Below are positions 27,242-34,091 of a stretch of 64,000 bases of DNA, piece by piece. The notes below the pieces were generated by a model. That model saw only the letters and a program-made list of their open reading frames with translations, did no database searches and was not told the DNA's origin. Position 1 is the first letter of the stretch; each line of letters opens with the position of its first letter. Both the position numbers and the translations under genes were made by a program. Source of the DNA: Methylophilus sp. DW102. Lineage in GTDB: Bacteria; Pseudomonadota; Gammaproteobacteria; Burkholderiales; Methylophilaceae. The DNA lies in contig NZ_AP029023.1 in the NCBI RefSeq assembly GCF_037076555.1, positions 1,736,001 to 1,800,000 of the forward strand, given 5' to 3'.

Positions 27242-27333
27242 GCGCTCACCTCACCATCCACTGCATAGCACCCACGATGTTTATAGCTCTTCACCACTAT
27301 CATTTTCGCCCCTCCTGGTTTCCCTGGTCCGTG

Positions 27334-28629
27334 CTATTTGGACTCAGGCGGCTCCTGCTCGGAAATCAGTAATTGATTATGGTCCGTTTTAAGATAAAAC
27401 GTCCCATTCTGGTCAATTTGGATGGCACGAATCCGGTAACCACTTAACACAGGTTCGGCATACACCAGAGTCGTGCCCTCTTTGCGCACGCGATACAGCG
27501 TAGTATTACCCATGCCAGCCACAAACAAATCATGGTCCCAAAAATCATTGCGGCCAGTGGCCGGATACTTCACTAGCGGGCCGATGCCGATGGAAGGCAC
27601 AAACGTCATGGCCGGTTTTTCGTAGCCTTCGTGGCTATTAAACTTGTTGCCATAATAGCCACTCATACCGTCGCGCTCGTAAATAGTGCCATAACTGACA
27701 ATCGGCCAGCCATAATTTTTGCCACGTTTGATCAGGTTGATTTCGTCGCCGCCCCTGGGGCCATGATCCGTCAACCATAACTCATTGCTGTCGCGGTCAA
27801 AATACAAGCCGCCAGAGGGGGAGCGGAAACCACTGGCATACACCTCTGCATTCAAGCGCTGCAAGTCTATACGAATCACTTTGCCAACCGAGGTGGTCTT
27901 GTCCTGCACACGGTCCGGTTTGGAAAAATCGCCTATGCTCAGGTACAAGGTCCGCTCGTTTTCGCCCAGCGCCAGTTTGCCACCCACCTGATGTCCGAGT
28001 ATCGGCTCTTTCATCGCCGGCCGGCTAATATAAATTTCGCGGTTAAAACTGACTTCGCTGTTCTCTACGTCGACCTCAAATTCGCTGACAGCCAGTCGTA
28101 CGCCGTTATTGGCCTGATCCCAGGCGGTATAAGCCACATACAGGGTCTTACCCACCAGTAATGAATCCTTGACACCTGACAGTTCACGGCAATACACCAG
28201 CGATTTACTGCTACTTTCATCGGCAGAAGTTTCTTCACCCGGAATAAACTTCGCCAGCGGCTTGCCCGGCTTCACCAGCTCCATGGTTTCATTCTGGCGA
28301 ACAAAATAAACCTCGCCACACTTGCTGATAAACAGTAATAGTTTTTTATCCAGGCGCTCAAACGGGCCCGTCGGGTACTGATCCTCAAACGGTAATTTAT
28401 ACTCTTTGAGGGCTTGCGTCCCAAACACGGACACAATCTTTGGTGTCTCCGGCTCCTGCTTTGCCTCTTTATCTGCTTGGGCAGCATCACTGCCAGAGAG
28501 CAATAACTTGGGCACTGTCGCATCGTCTGCCTGCACCTGGCCCAACCACCCGGACAACAGCAAAACAAAGAAAAAATGAATCAAAGATACGCGCGAGGCA
28601 CGGCTCGCGCTTTTGAGTGAATAATGCAA
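27334..28629 (-). CDS. PQQ-dependent sugar dehydrogenase-like protein (glucose/sorbosone dehydrogenase family)
   Basis: A 431-residue exported protein: signal peptide (LIHFFFVLLLSGWLGQVQA) and a six-bladed propeller of the soluble-glucose/sorbosone dehydrogenase family, with ELWLTDHGPRGGDEINLI and GKNYGWPIVSYG as the clearest family motifs. Members oxidise sugars in the periplasm using PQQ, although many family proteins have no demonstrated activity. The start is a TTG at 28629 with GGGAG six bases ahead; no nearby ATG fits the signal peptide. Confidence 0.8.
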   Translation of the reverse strand: MHYSLKSASRASRVSLIHFFFVLLLSGWLGQVQADDATVPKLLLSGSDAAQADKEAKQEPETPKIVSVFGTQALKEYKLPFEDQYPTGPFERLDKKLLLFISKCGEVYFVRQNETMELVKPGKPLAKFIPGEETSADESSSKSLVYCRELSGVKDSLLVGKTLYVAYTAWDQANNGVRLAVSEFEVDVENSEVSFNREIYISRPAMKEPILGHQVGGKLALGENERTLYLSIGDFSKPDRVQDKTTSVGKVIRIDLQRLNAEVYASGFRSPSGGLYFDRDSNELWLTDHGPRGGDEINLIKRGKNYGWPIVSYGTIYERDGMSGYYGNKFNSHEGYEKPAMTFVPSIGIGPLVKYPATGRNDFWDHDLFVAGMGNTTLYRVRKEGTTLVYAEPVLSGYRIRAIQIDQNGTFYLKTDHNQLLISEQEPPESK

Positions 28630-28716
28630 TGAAGGCTCCCTATTAGTTTATTTTTTCGAGTAGCCTTTGCTAAAAAAGTTTAAAAATAAAATTAAAAGGT
28701 ATTTTTAAACAATATA

Positions 28717-28962
28717 TTATTTATTTTTATTAAAGTAATTTGTGATATAAATTTTAAGCAATAGTCCGGCGATCAGTACGCCCCAAGCGATCAAGGTGAG
28801 CTGAATAAAGGCGGCAAATGCGTCCTGCTGGCAAACCCCTTGCAAGGCGGCAAAAGACGCATCGCACCCAAATGCAACCACGGCAAAGGCAAAGCCTGGA
28901 CCTAAATGCAAAATGGTTAACCCGTAAATTAAGCCTCGCAACACAGCGTCACCCAATCCCAA
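28717..28962 (-). CDS. Hypothetical small membrane protein
   Basis: About 81 residues, with two long hydrophobic segments (10-32 and 50-71) and a two-cysteine loop between them (GCDASFAALQGVCQQ). I do not recognise it. The first start codon in frame is TTG at 28962 without a ribosome site; the frame is open further upstream into the lipoprotein gene, so the start is uncertain. The DNA just after its stop is very AT-rich. Confidence 0.5.
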   Translation of the reverse strand: MGLGDAVLRGLIYGLTILHLGPGFAFAVVAFGCDASFAALQGVCQQDAFAAFIQLTLIAWGVLIAGLLLKIYITNYFNKNK

Positions 28963-29003
28963 ATACTTAAAGCCAGCATTGTAAAGTGGGCTGCACGGAT
29001 AGA

Positions 29004-29639
29004 CTACTGCATGCCTTTAAAAATCTGGTAAGTGCCGCCCGTATAATTGCCCTGAAACGAAGTCGCCCGCATGCCTGCCACTAACTCCATTTCCAGTGGG
29101 ACATGTTCGTAGGAATAAAGCGCGTGCCCTTTTTGAGTGCAGCGCGGACAAGCAATATTGTCATAGCTGTATACGTCCACCTGCACCTCATCCAGCCCGA
29201 CGATACGTTGCGTGTGATAAGCCCCCAGGATGACTTTCTGAATCACCACGCCCGGCGCCAGCTGAATATGCCACGTGACAGGCTCATAAGCCATCAGGCC
29301 GAGAATCATGGGTTTGCTATCGTCAGTGATATTTACAGTGACTATGCGCTGATCACGACCCGCCAGTAAAAACGCATCGCATTCGCCTGGCACAAGTGGC
29401 CCCAACTTGCCCGCTGCCGCCCTGGCTGCCTGACATTGCGCCCACCAGGGTCGCTGGTCTGCCTCTGGTGGCAATGTGCCTTGGTAAACGCCAATCACAT
29501 GCAAAGCCACGCTGGATTCTGCGGCAGATTTGAGGGGGATAGGCTGGGTAATGCTGGTCGGCTTAGGCGTACAACATCCAGCCAACCCTAAGGCCAGGGT
29601 GACAGCAAAAGCACGGTAAAAGGACAGTGAAGATGGCAT
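29004..29639 (-). CDS. Hypothetical lipoprotein
   Basis: About 211 residues from ATG 29639. The N-terminus is a lipoprotein signal (FAVTLALGLAGCC), and the mature part is rich in beta-type sequence with a CPRC pair late in the protein (DNIACPRCTQKG). No family is recognised; the Cys pair could bind metal. An in-frame TTG five codons upstream is an alternative start. Confidence 0.65.
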   Translation of the reverse strand: MPSSLSFYRAFAVTLALGLAGCCTPKPTSITQPIPLKSAAESSVALHVIGVYQGTLPPEADQRPWWAQCQAARAAAGKLGPLVPGECDAFLLAGRDQRIVTVNITDDSKPMILGLMAYEPVTWHIQLAPGVVIQKVILGAYHTQRIVGLDEVQVDVYSYDNIACPRCTQKGHALYSYEHVPLEMELVAGMRATSFQGNYTGGTYQIFKGMQ

Positions 29640-29784
29640 GCTGAATACTTTCAACGCTGGTTTGTTGGCTAGGCATCACGTCATCAAGCATAAAAAGCTT
29701 CATTCGCCGTGATCACCGCATGCATTTATCAATAAATTCACAGCGCAAGCAATAGCCATTTGGGGCTATCAGCCCTGGGTACAA

Positions 29785-30213
29785 CTAACGCTTCAGGGCT
29801 AGCAGCAACACGCCTGCGGCAACCAGTGCCAAGCCCAACCACTCGCGCAAAGACAAGCGCTCACCCAAAAACAGACAGGCAAATAGTGCAACCAGCACCA
29901 GACTGAATTTATCCACCGGTGCCACTTTCGACGCATCACCCAATTGCAGGGCACGGAAGTAACACAGCCAGGAAGCGCCCGTCGCCAGCGCTGACAAGCT
30001 CAAAAACAGCCAGGCACGTCCCGGCAAGCTCAAGGGATTACTCCACTTACCTGCTAGCCAGACAAAGGGCGCCAGCACCAGCGTAATCAGCACGGTACGA
30101 ATCAATGTTGCAAAGTCTGAGTCTATGCCCTGAATACCGACCTTGGCAAAAATTGCCGTTAAGGCGGCAAAACAGGCCGACAGCGCCGCCCAGAAAAACC
30201 AATCCCCCGTCAT
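29785..30213 (-). CDS. EamA-like small transporter (single-domain DMT family)
   Basis: A 142-residue membrane protein with five hydrophobic segments and the EamA end LGERLSLREWLGLALVAAGVLLL. One EamA domain only, half the usual ten-helix transporter, as in small dimeric DMT members. I chose ATG 30213, preceded by GGGAGG six bases upstream; the longer frame runs into the VOC gene. The substrate is unknown. It lies 32 bp after the VOC gene. Confidence 0.82.
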   Translation of the reverse strand: MTGDWFFWAALSACFAALTAIFAKVGIQGIDSDFATLIRTVLITLVLAPFVWLAGKWSNPLSLPGRAWLFLSLSALATGASWLCYFRALQLGDASKVAPVDKFSLVLVALFACLFLGERLSLREWLGLALVAAGVLLLALKR

Positions 30214-30245
30214 TGACGCCCTCCCCGGCTTATCAAAGAAATGTC

Positions 30246-30614
30246 CTAATCCACATTCTGGCCAATGCGCCACAGCACGCCAGAAGGATCTGTCAGACAA
30301 AAATCGCGCATCCCCCATGGCTGCAACTGTATCGGCCAGAGCTTGATGCCATATTTTTGCACAATGCCCGTTTGCTCAATCTGCTGCCACCAGGCATCCA
30401 CATCCGGGACCAGCAAATGCATCATAAAGTTTTCTGCCAGATTTTCTGCACAAAAATCCTGCAACAAAAAACTCACATGCTCAAAGTGGAAATAAGCCAC
30501 CCCGCCACCCTCCGAGGCCATCTTGAAGCCTAAATCAAGATAAAACTGCTTGGATAACGCAAAGTCTTTGCTAGGCACAAACGCCTTGATTTCAGTGACC
30601 TGGAGAGTTGACAT
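30246..30614 (-). CDS. VOC family (glyoxalase/bleomycin-resistance fold) protein
   Basis: A 122-residue protein with the paired beta-alpha-beta-beta-beta units of the VOC fold: EIKAFVPSKDFALSKQFYLD at the start, FHFEHVSFLLQDF, and DPSGVLWRIGQ at the end. A site AGGGG lies 5 nt before the ATG. Substrate unknown: family members include glyoxalases, dioxygenases and binding proteins. It is flanked closely by a coiled-coil membrane protein (14 bp) and the EamA gene. Confidence 0.82.
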   Translation of the reverse strand: MSTLQVTEIKAFVPSKDFALSKQFYLDLGFKMASEGGGVAYFHFEHVSFLLQDFCAENLAENFMMHLLVPDVDAWWQQIEQTGIVQKYGIKLWPIQLQPWGMRDFCLTDPSGVLWRIGQNVD

Positions 30615-30628
30615 CTCAGCCCCTTTCG

Positions 30629-30961
30629 CTATCTAACCAGTAAATAGATCATCGCGATGGTTGTTGTCGCAGATAACCCCAACGACAAAAACAACATGGT
30701 CTTGTATGTCGTTACCTGTGTTCTGGCCTCCTCAGCGGCGTCTTCCAGAGCGAGGATGGCCTGCTGCATTTTTTCTGCCAGCAAGTGAATAGACTCGGCA
30801 TTCTGCAAAGTCGCTGTCTGCAACTCCTCAATCTGCTTGGTCAATACAGGATCAACCTTTTCCGCCTCAGGCTTGGCGGTAAATGCCGGAATGGCAGCCG
30901 TTGCCACCTGCGCCAGATAAGGCGCAACGGCTTTAAGAATGGGTAAAAACTGAATGGCCAC
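30629..30961 (-). CDS. Hypothetical coiled-coil protein with C-terminal membrane anchor
   Basis: About 110 residues: an N-terminal hydrophobic/Ala-rich stretch, a long coiled-coil-like helix (KQIEELQTATLQNAESIHLL and following, about 40-85) and one membrane helix at the end (FLSLGLSATTTIAMIYLLV). I prefer GTG 30961, which has AAAGGA five bases upstream, over the in-frame ATG at 30991 which lacks a site. No family recognised. Confidence 0.6.
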   Translation of the reverse strand: MAIQFLPILKAVAPYLAQVATAAIPAFTAKPEAEKVDPVLTKQIEELQTATLQNAESIHLLAEKMQQAILALEDAAEEARTQVTTYKTMLFLSLGLSATTTIAMIYLLVR

Positions 30962-31079
30962 GTGTATCCTTTCTGCCTTAACGCAATACATTGATGCTCA
31001 TGGTAAAGGCTATACTTGCACGCGTCCAGCATGGATTTCCCGAACTCACGACCACACCCACGTAAGTTTCAGGCTAAGG

Positions 31080-31400
31080 TTACGGTTTAAATAACCAACT
31101 TTTGCGCATTAACACAGCAATCACAAAAGGCCAAAAGAGCGTATTAATCACATCATGCAAACTGGCATTCCAGCGCCAATATCCCAAGCTATGCAGGTCA
31201 TCCCGCATATCTAGCACTTCACCGCAGCAGGCCATGATAAACACAGTGAGCAAGGGCATAAAACGATGCCCCTGCCTACGAAAAATGCACATCGCAACAA
31301 AAAATACCATCAACCCAACATAAATATGCAATGCGTCTTTTGAAAGGCCCGTGACACTCACAATCGCCAACTTGATCGCTTGAAATGTTGAAACCGCCAT
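31080..31400 (-). CDS. Hypothetical membrane protein
   Basis: About 106 residues from ATG 31400 (GAGG five bases ahead; a GTG at 31421 is possible). Three hydrophobic segments and the signature GEVLDMRDDLHSLGYWRW between the second and third. Small proteins like this are common in accessory regions, but I do not know a function. No attC-like site was found in the gaps on either side. Confidence 0.6.
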   Translation of the reverse strand: MAVSTFQAIKLAIVSVTGLSKDALHIYVGLMVFFVAMCIFRRQGHRFMPLLTVFIMACCGEVLDMRDDLHSLGYWRWNASLHDVINTLFWPFVIAVLMRKSWLFKP

Positions 31401-31478
31401 ACGCCCCTCATACTCTGGCACGATCAGCAGCCCCTAGTTGATGACTTTTGCTGAAACCTGATTGCATATTGCCAAGCC

Positions 31479-31793
31479 TCACTCAGATGTTGCGACAAGA
31501 TCAAACTGACTTGCTATTGCTGCAATAACCTCTACCGGCCCCTCAATGCGCCATTCATCATAAGGATCCCACTCACATTTTAGCTTTATGCCAGCCCGTT
31601 TTAAGCGGATGCAGTCGTAATCAATTCCAGCATCAAAGCCACCGTAACGCGCATACATTTTCCAGCCCGTCTGCTCAAGCCATGCCAAAACGCTGGCAAA
31701 CTCTTGATGTCCGATATTGGCAATGGCTGAAAAATCTCTCCTCCGAAACGGCCACATTACCAACCGGCGCATCAAATTGACGAACAGCTTCAT
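31479..31793 (-). CDS. Hypothetical protein, possible former cassette gene
   Basis: A 104-residue soluble protein with a basic N-terminus (MRRLVMWPFRRRD) and an acidic/aromatic second half (DAGIDYDCIRLKRAGIKLK, then CEWDPYDEWRIEGP). I do not recognise a characterised family, although the style resembles orphan proteins often seen in integron cassettes. It lies directly beyond a nested inverted repeat at 31817-31856. There is no ribosome site ahead of the ATG at 31793. Confidence 0.55.
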   Translation of the reverse strand: MKLFVNLMRRLVMWPFRRRDFSAIANIGHQEFASVLAWLEQTGWKMYARYGGFDAGIDYDCIRLKRAGIKLKCEWDPYDEWRIEGPVEVIAAIASQFDLVATSE

Positions 31794-31816
31794 AGCGTTT
31801 TGGAAAGAAGTCTGGA

Positions 31817-31856
31817 TTCTAACGTCTACCCTGGGTGCCCTTAGACAGGGTCTAAC
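31817..31856. repeat. Nested inverted repeat with recombination-core-like ends
   Basis: This 40-bp stretch between two small genes contains TTCTAAC (31817-31823), CTTAGAC (31840-31846) and GTCTAAC (31850-31856), with ACCCTG and CAGGGT able to pair around a short loop. The ends resemble integron core sites (RYYYAAC on this strand), but the spacing is too short for a normal attC. It may be a decayed or atypical site, or unrelated. Confidence 0.4.
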
Positions 31857-31877
31857 CGGAGCGCTGTAAAAAGCCCG

Positions 31878-32102
31878 CTATTTTTGATTGGAGCGCTCTT
31901 TTTCATACTCTTCATAGGTTTTCTTGTTCAAATTCTCTAAACAACGATCAACCTCACTCGGGGGCTGATTGCGGCAATTGTTCTCAGCTCCGCGCTTTAC
32001 CCCCTCATACCACGACTGAGAAGTGCAGCCTGCAATTGCCATGATCCAAAAAGAAAATGAGACAAAGGCGATGTATTGTTTTGTTTTTACTGGCAGATTC
32101 AT
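31878..32102 (-). CDS. Hypothetical small lipoprotein, probable cassette gene
   Basis: A 74-residue protein with an N-terminal signal and lipobox (FWIMAIAGC, Cys near residue 26), then a charged Cys-containing domain (NNCRNQPPSEVDRCLENL), which could form one disulfide, and a Glu/Lys-rich end. It lies beyond the degenerate attC at 32120-32229, so it is probably cassette 3. Function unknown. Confidence 0.58.
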   Translation of the reverse strand: MNLPVKTKQYIAFVSFSFWIMAIAGCTSQSWYEGVKRGAENNCRNQPPSEVDRCLENLNKKTYEEYEKERSNQK

Positions 32103-32119
32103 ATTTAAATGCTCAATAA

Positions 32120-32229
32120 GTGTAGCGTTAGTTTAATGGGCTAGCGAGGATGGCAGCGCAGCCGGAATTATTAAACTTGCGCGCATCGAAGTAAGTTCTC
32201 GCCAATCCCGCTTCATGGATGAGTTAGCC
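32120..32229 (-). other. Degenerate attC site (cassette 2 end)
   Basis: In cassette orientation (minus) the site starts with GGCTAAC, which contains the stop codon of the cassette 2 gene, followed by TGGCGAG that pairs with CTCGCTA about 50 nt later, both next to GGG/CCC. The far core, where GTTRRRY is expected, reads GCTACAC: the cleavage triplet GTT has become GCT. The fold is attC-like but the recombination point looks mutated, so cassette 2 and the next gene may be locked together. Confidence 0.5.
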
Positions 32230-32562
32230 AACATGCTTAACAACAGAGAGCAAATGATAGACTCTCTCTGGCGAAAGTGCATGAGTTAATAATGGGTTGG
32301 CAAGCTCGAAAAGAACCTCACTAACGACAGGTTCGGATAATGCCAAATCATCTCTGCACTCAAGAGCATTGGCCCAGCTCTCAACATCTGACCCAGTGAT
32401 TGAACCCTCGGCAAATAAAGTTAAAACCCGCTCTAGGTTTTCTGGAGTTAAGACAACTACATACTCTTCACTGTCCCATGCAAATTCAGACATTCGTGCA
32501 ATTGCTTGAGCAATTGGTAACTCAGCATAGACAAGAGCTTTGAGAGCATCTACGCGGTTCAT
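32224..32562 (-). CDS. Cassette 2 hypothetical protein
   Basis: A 112-residue acidic, mostly helical soluble protein (VDALKALVYAELPIAQAI; VVVLTPENLERVLTLFAEG). I do not recognise it; the composition would suit an immunity or regulatory protein, but that is speculation. The ATG at 32562 lies almost directly on the attC1 boundary and no ribosome site is present. Its stop codon is inside the attC2 inverse core, as is usual for cassette genes. Confidence 0.65.
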   Translation of the reverse strand: MNRVDALKALVYAELPIAQAIARMSEFAWDSEEYVVVLTPENLERVLTLFAEGSITGSDVESWANALECRDDLALSEPVVSEVLFELANPLLTHALSPERVYHLLSVVKHVG

Positions 32563-32564
32563 AT

Positions 32565-32633
32565 GGTTAACGTTGAGGAAGGGGCTGCGCTTTAGCGCAG
32601 TCCCAGCATAGCGAACTTGACCGTATGTTAGAC
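32565..32633 (-). other. attC1 recombination site
   Basis: 69 bp. In cassette orientation it starts with GTCTAAC (consensus RYYYAAC, containing the cassette 1 stop codon) and ends with GTTAACC (near GTTRRRY). The centre forms a strong hairpin: GGG, an unpaired A, CTGCGC, loop TAAA, GCGCAG, CCC. The single unpaired A is exactly the extrahelical base by which integrases choose the bottom strand. The inner arms (GGGACTG and CAGCCCCTT) resemble those of Vibrio repeats. Confidence 0.85.
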
Positions 32634-32930
32634 ATTGCTTTCCCTATGCGCAAAAAGTTTATTGATTTCCAGATGCGCAGAAATATTACGAGCATATGTT
32701 TTTTCGTTACCGGCCAGCGTAGATGTGACACTCGAAAGATATGTACTTCGTAAATTTCTGCCCAGATGATCGAAGAGCGTGTTGCAGAGCTTTATACCCG
32801 CAATCTTTTGACCATTCAAATGCAGATAACAGGCAAGAGCAAATGTATCTCTGTAGAGCACCCTTTCTGTTGCCGTTTTGCTTTCTTCATCAATGATTGA
32901 ACAAAGTTTATTGATGTCGACGATCTTCAT
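32628..32930 (-). CDS. Cassette 1 hypothetical protein
   Basis: A 100-residue helical protein (KLCSIIDEESKTATERVLYR, FALACYLHLNGQKIAGIKL), no family recognised and no signal or membrane segment. It is the first cassette, next to attI, so the one most likely to be expressed from the cassette promoter. A strong AAGGAG site lies 5 nt before the ATG, and its TAA stop lies within the attC1 inverse core. Confidence 0.7.
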   Translation of the reverse strand: MKIVDINKLCSIIDEESKTATERVLYRDTFALACYLHLNGQKIAGIKLCNTLFDHLGRNLRSTYLSSVTSTLAGNEKTYARNISAHLEINKLFAHRESNV

Positions 32931-32949
32931 AACTACTCCTTGGGATTAT

Positions 32950-32956
32950 GCCTAAC
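32950..32956 (-). other. attI core site
   Basis: On the minus strand GTTAGGC, a perfect GTTRRRY core, lies between the integrase gene and the first cassette. Recombination would occur between its G and TT (plus 32955/32956). Further GTT-containing motifs occur just upstream (32971-32985) and may be accessory integrase-binding sites. Confidence 0.75.
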
Positions 32957-32986
32957 GAAAAGTAGACCCAAAAAACGAACCTAAAC

Positions 32987-33015
32987 TTTATATAGGCCGG
33001 TGGCTGTAAATTCAA
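32987..33015 (-). promoter_or_regulatory. Candidate cassette promoter Pc
   Basis: On the minus strand TTGAAT (plus 33010-33015) and TATAAA (plus 32987-32992) are separated by 17 bp, pointing toward the cassettes. It lies between intI and attI and would give a leader of about 50 nt before the cassette 1 ATG. Position and direction are as expected for an integron Pc. Confidence 0.6.
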
Positions 33016-33085
33016 TAAAATGATTTATCATAATTAAATCAATTATTATTATATTTTTATTACACCTTAATAAAAGGATCGCAGT

Positions 33086-34081
33086 ATGGAAAACACACCT
33101 GAGGTAAAACCAGCACCAAAGTTGTTTCCTTTAATCGTAGAGCGATTGCGTTTAAAAAATTACAGCAACCGCACCGAAGAAGCTTATATACAGTGGATTA
33201 AACGCTTTATTTTGTTTCATGACAAGCGCCACCCCAGAGACATGGGCACGGCTGAAATTGAGGCGTTTTTGAACCATCTGGCGGTAGAGAAAAAGGTGGC
33301 GGCTAGCACTCAAAGTCAGGCGAAAAGCGCCCTGCTGTTTTTGTATGATGAGGTGTTGGAGCGGAATCTCCCAAAACTTGAAAACTTGACCAAGTTACCG
33401 GCAAAGAAAGACTTGCCTGTGGTATTGAGCAAGCAGGAGATACAGGCCGTACTTTCTGGGTTAGAGGGGATGATGTGGTTGATGGTGAGCTTGTTATACG
33501 GTAGTGGCTTGCGGGTGATGGAGTGCTTGCGCTTGCGGGTGGCGGATATTGATTTTGATCGGCAGGAAATTTTGGTGCGCGACCCGCAAGGTTATAAAAA
33601 CCGTACGACATTATTACCAGGAACGTTGGTGCATCCTTTAAAAACACATTTGGCGTCTATTGAGGTATTACATGCCGAGGATTTGAGTAAAGGTTTAGGG
33701 GAAGTCTGGATGCCTGAGGGATTGGCTAAACGCTACCCCAATGCAGGTAAGGATTGGCAGTGGCAATATGTGTTTCCCTCAAGCCGTTTATCGGTTGCGC
33801 AGCAATCAGGCGGAGTTTACCGCCACCATGCGGATGAAAAACCAATACAGCGGGCGGTGAAAAATGTGGCCAAGCAATTAGGCATTAAAAAAACCGTGAC
33901 GCCGAATACACTGAGGCACAGCTTTGCCACACACTTGCTGGAAGGTGGCCATGACTTGCAGACCGTGCAGCGCTTGTTGGGTCATGCCAATGAGGCAAAC
34001 ACTAAAGTCTATGCGCAACTGGTCAACACTGGCGGACGGAGCGTGGCCAGTCCACTTGATGTGATCAAACCAATTGTGTAA
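33086..34081 (+). CDS. intI: Integron integrase IntI
   Basis: A 331-residue tyrosine recombinase. The catalytic residues are visible: Arg in GSGLRVMECLRL, HxxR in LRHSFATHLLEGG, His in LLGHANEANT and Tyr in KVYAQL. The diagnostic integron insertion is present (MPEGLAKRYPNAGKDWQWQY), as is the C-terminal GGRSVASPLD. These separate it from XerC/D and phage integrases. AAAGGA lies 8 nt before the ATG. The gene appears intact, so cassette exchange could still occur. No LexA box was recognised in the very AT-rich upstream region. Confidence 0.95.
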   Translation: MENTPEVKPAPKLFPLIVERLRLKNYSNRTEEAYIQWIKRFILFHDKRHPRDMGTAEIEAFLNHLAVEKKVAASTQSQAKSALLFLYDEVLERNLPKLENLTKLPAKKDLPVVLSKQEIQAVLSGLEGMMWLMVSLLYGSGLRVMECLRLRVADIDFDRQEILVRDPQGYKNRTTLLPGTLVHPLKTHLASIEVLHAEDLSKGLGEVWMPEGLAKRYPNAGKDWQWQYVFPSSRLSVAQQSGGVYRHHADEKPIQRAVKNVAKQLGIKKTVTPNTLRHSFATHLLEGGHDLQTVQRLLGHANEANTKVYAQLVNTGGRSVASPLDVIKPIV

Positions 34082-34091
34082 TCAAGTCTCG

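Larger units (their letters stand above)
32120..34081. mobile_element. Chromosomal integron: integrase, attI and divergent cassettes
   Basis: An integron integrase gene on the plus strand (33086-34081) is preceded by an attI-type core (32950-32956) and, reading away from it on the minus strand, cassette 1 (about 32571-32955), attC1 (32565-32633), cassette 2 (about 32126-32570) and a degenerate attC2 (32120-32229). This is the standard integron geometry. The array may extend to 31479 or beyond, but I could not find clean attC sites there. Confidence 0.85.

Noticed and set aside
31020-31070. Segment with TTCGGGAAATCC that recalled a tRNA T-arm or an attachment site
   Set aside because: No acceptor stem, anticodon arm or CCA-compatible end could be built around it.
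31401-31478. Possible third attC between the 104-residue and the next gene
   Set aside because: No GTTRRRY/RYYYAAC pair with complementary arms could be found on either strand.
33001-33085. LexA box for SOS control of the integrase
   Set aside because: The region is AT-rich but no CTG-N10-CAG was found.
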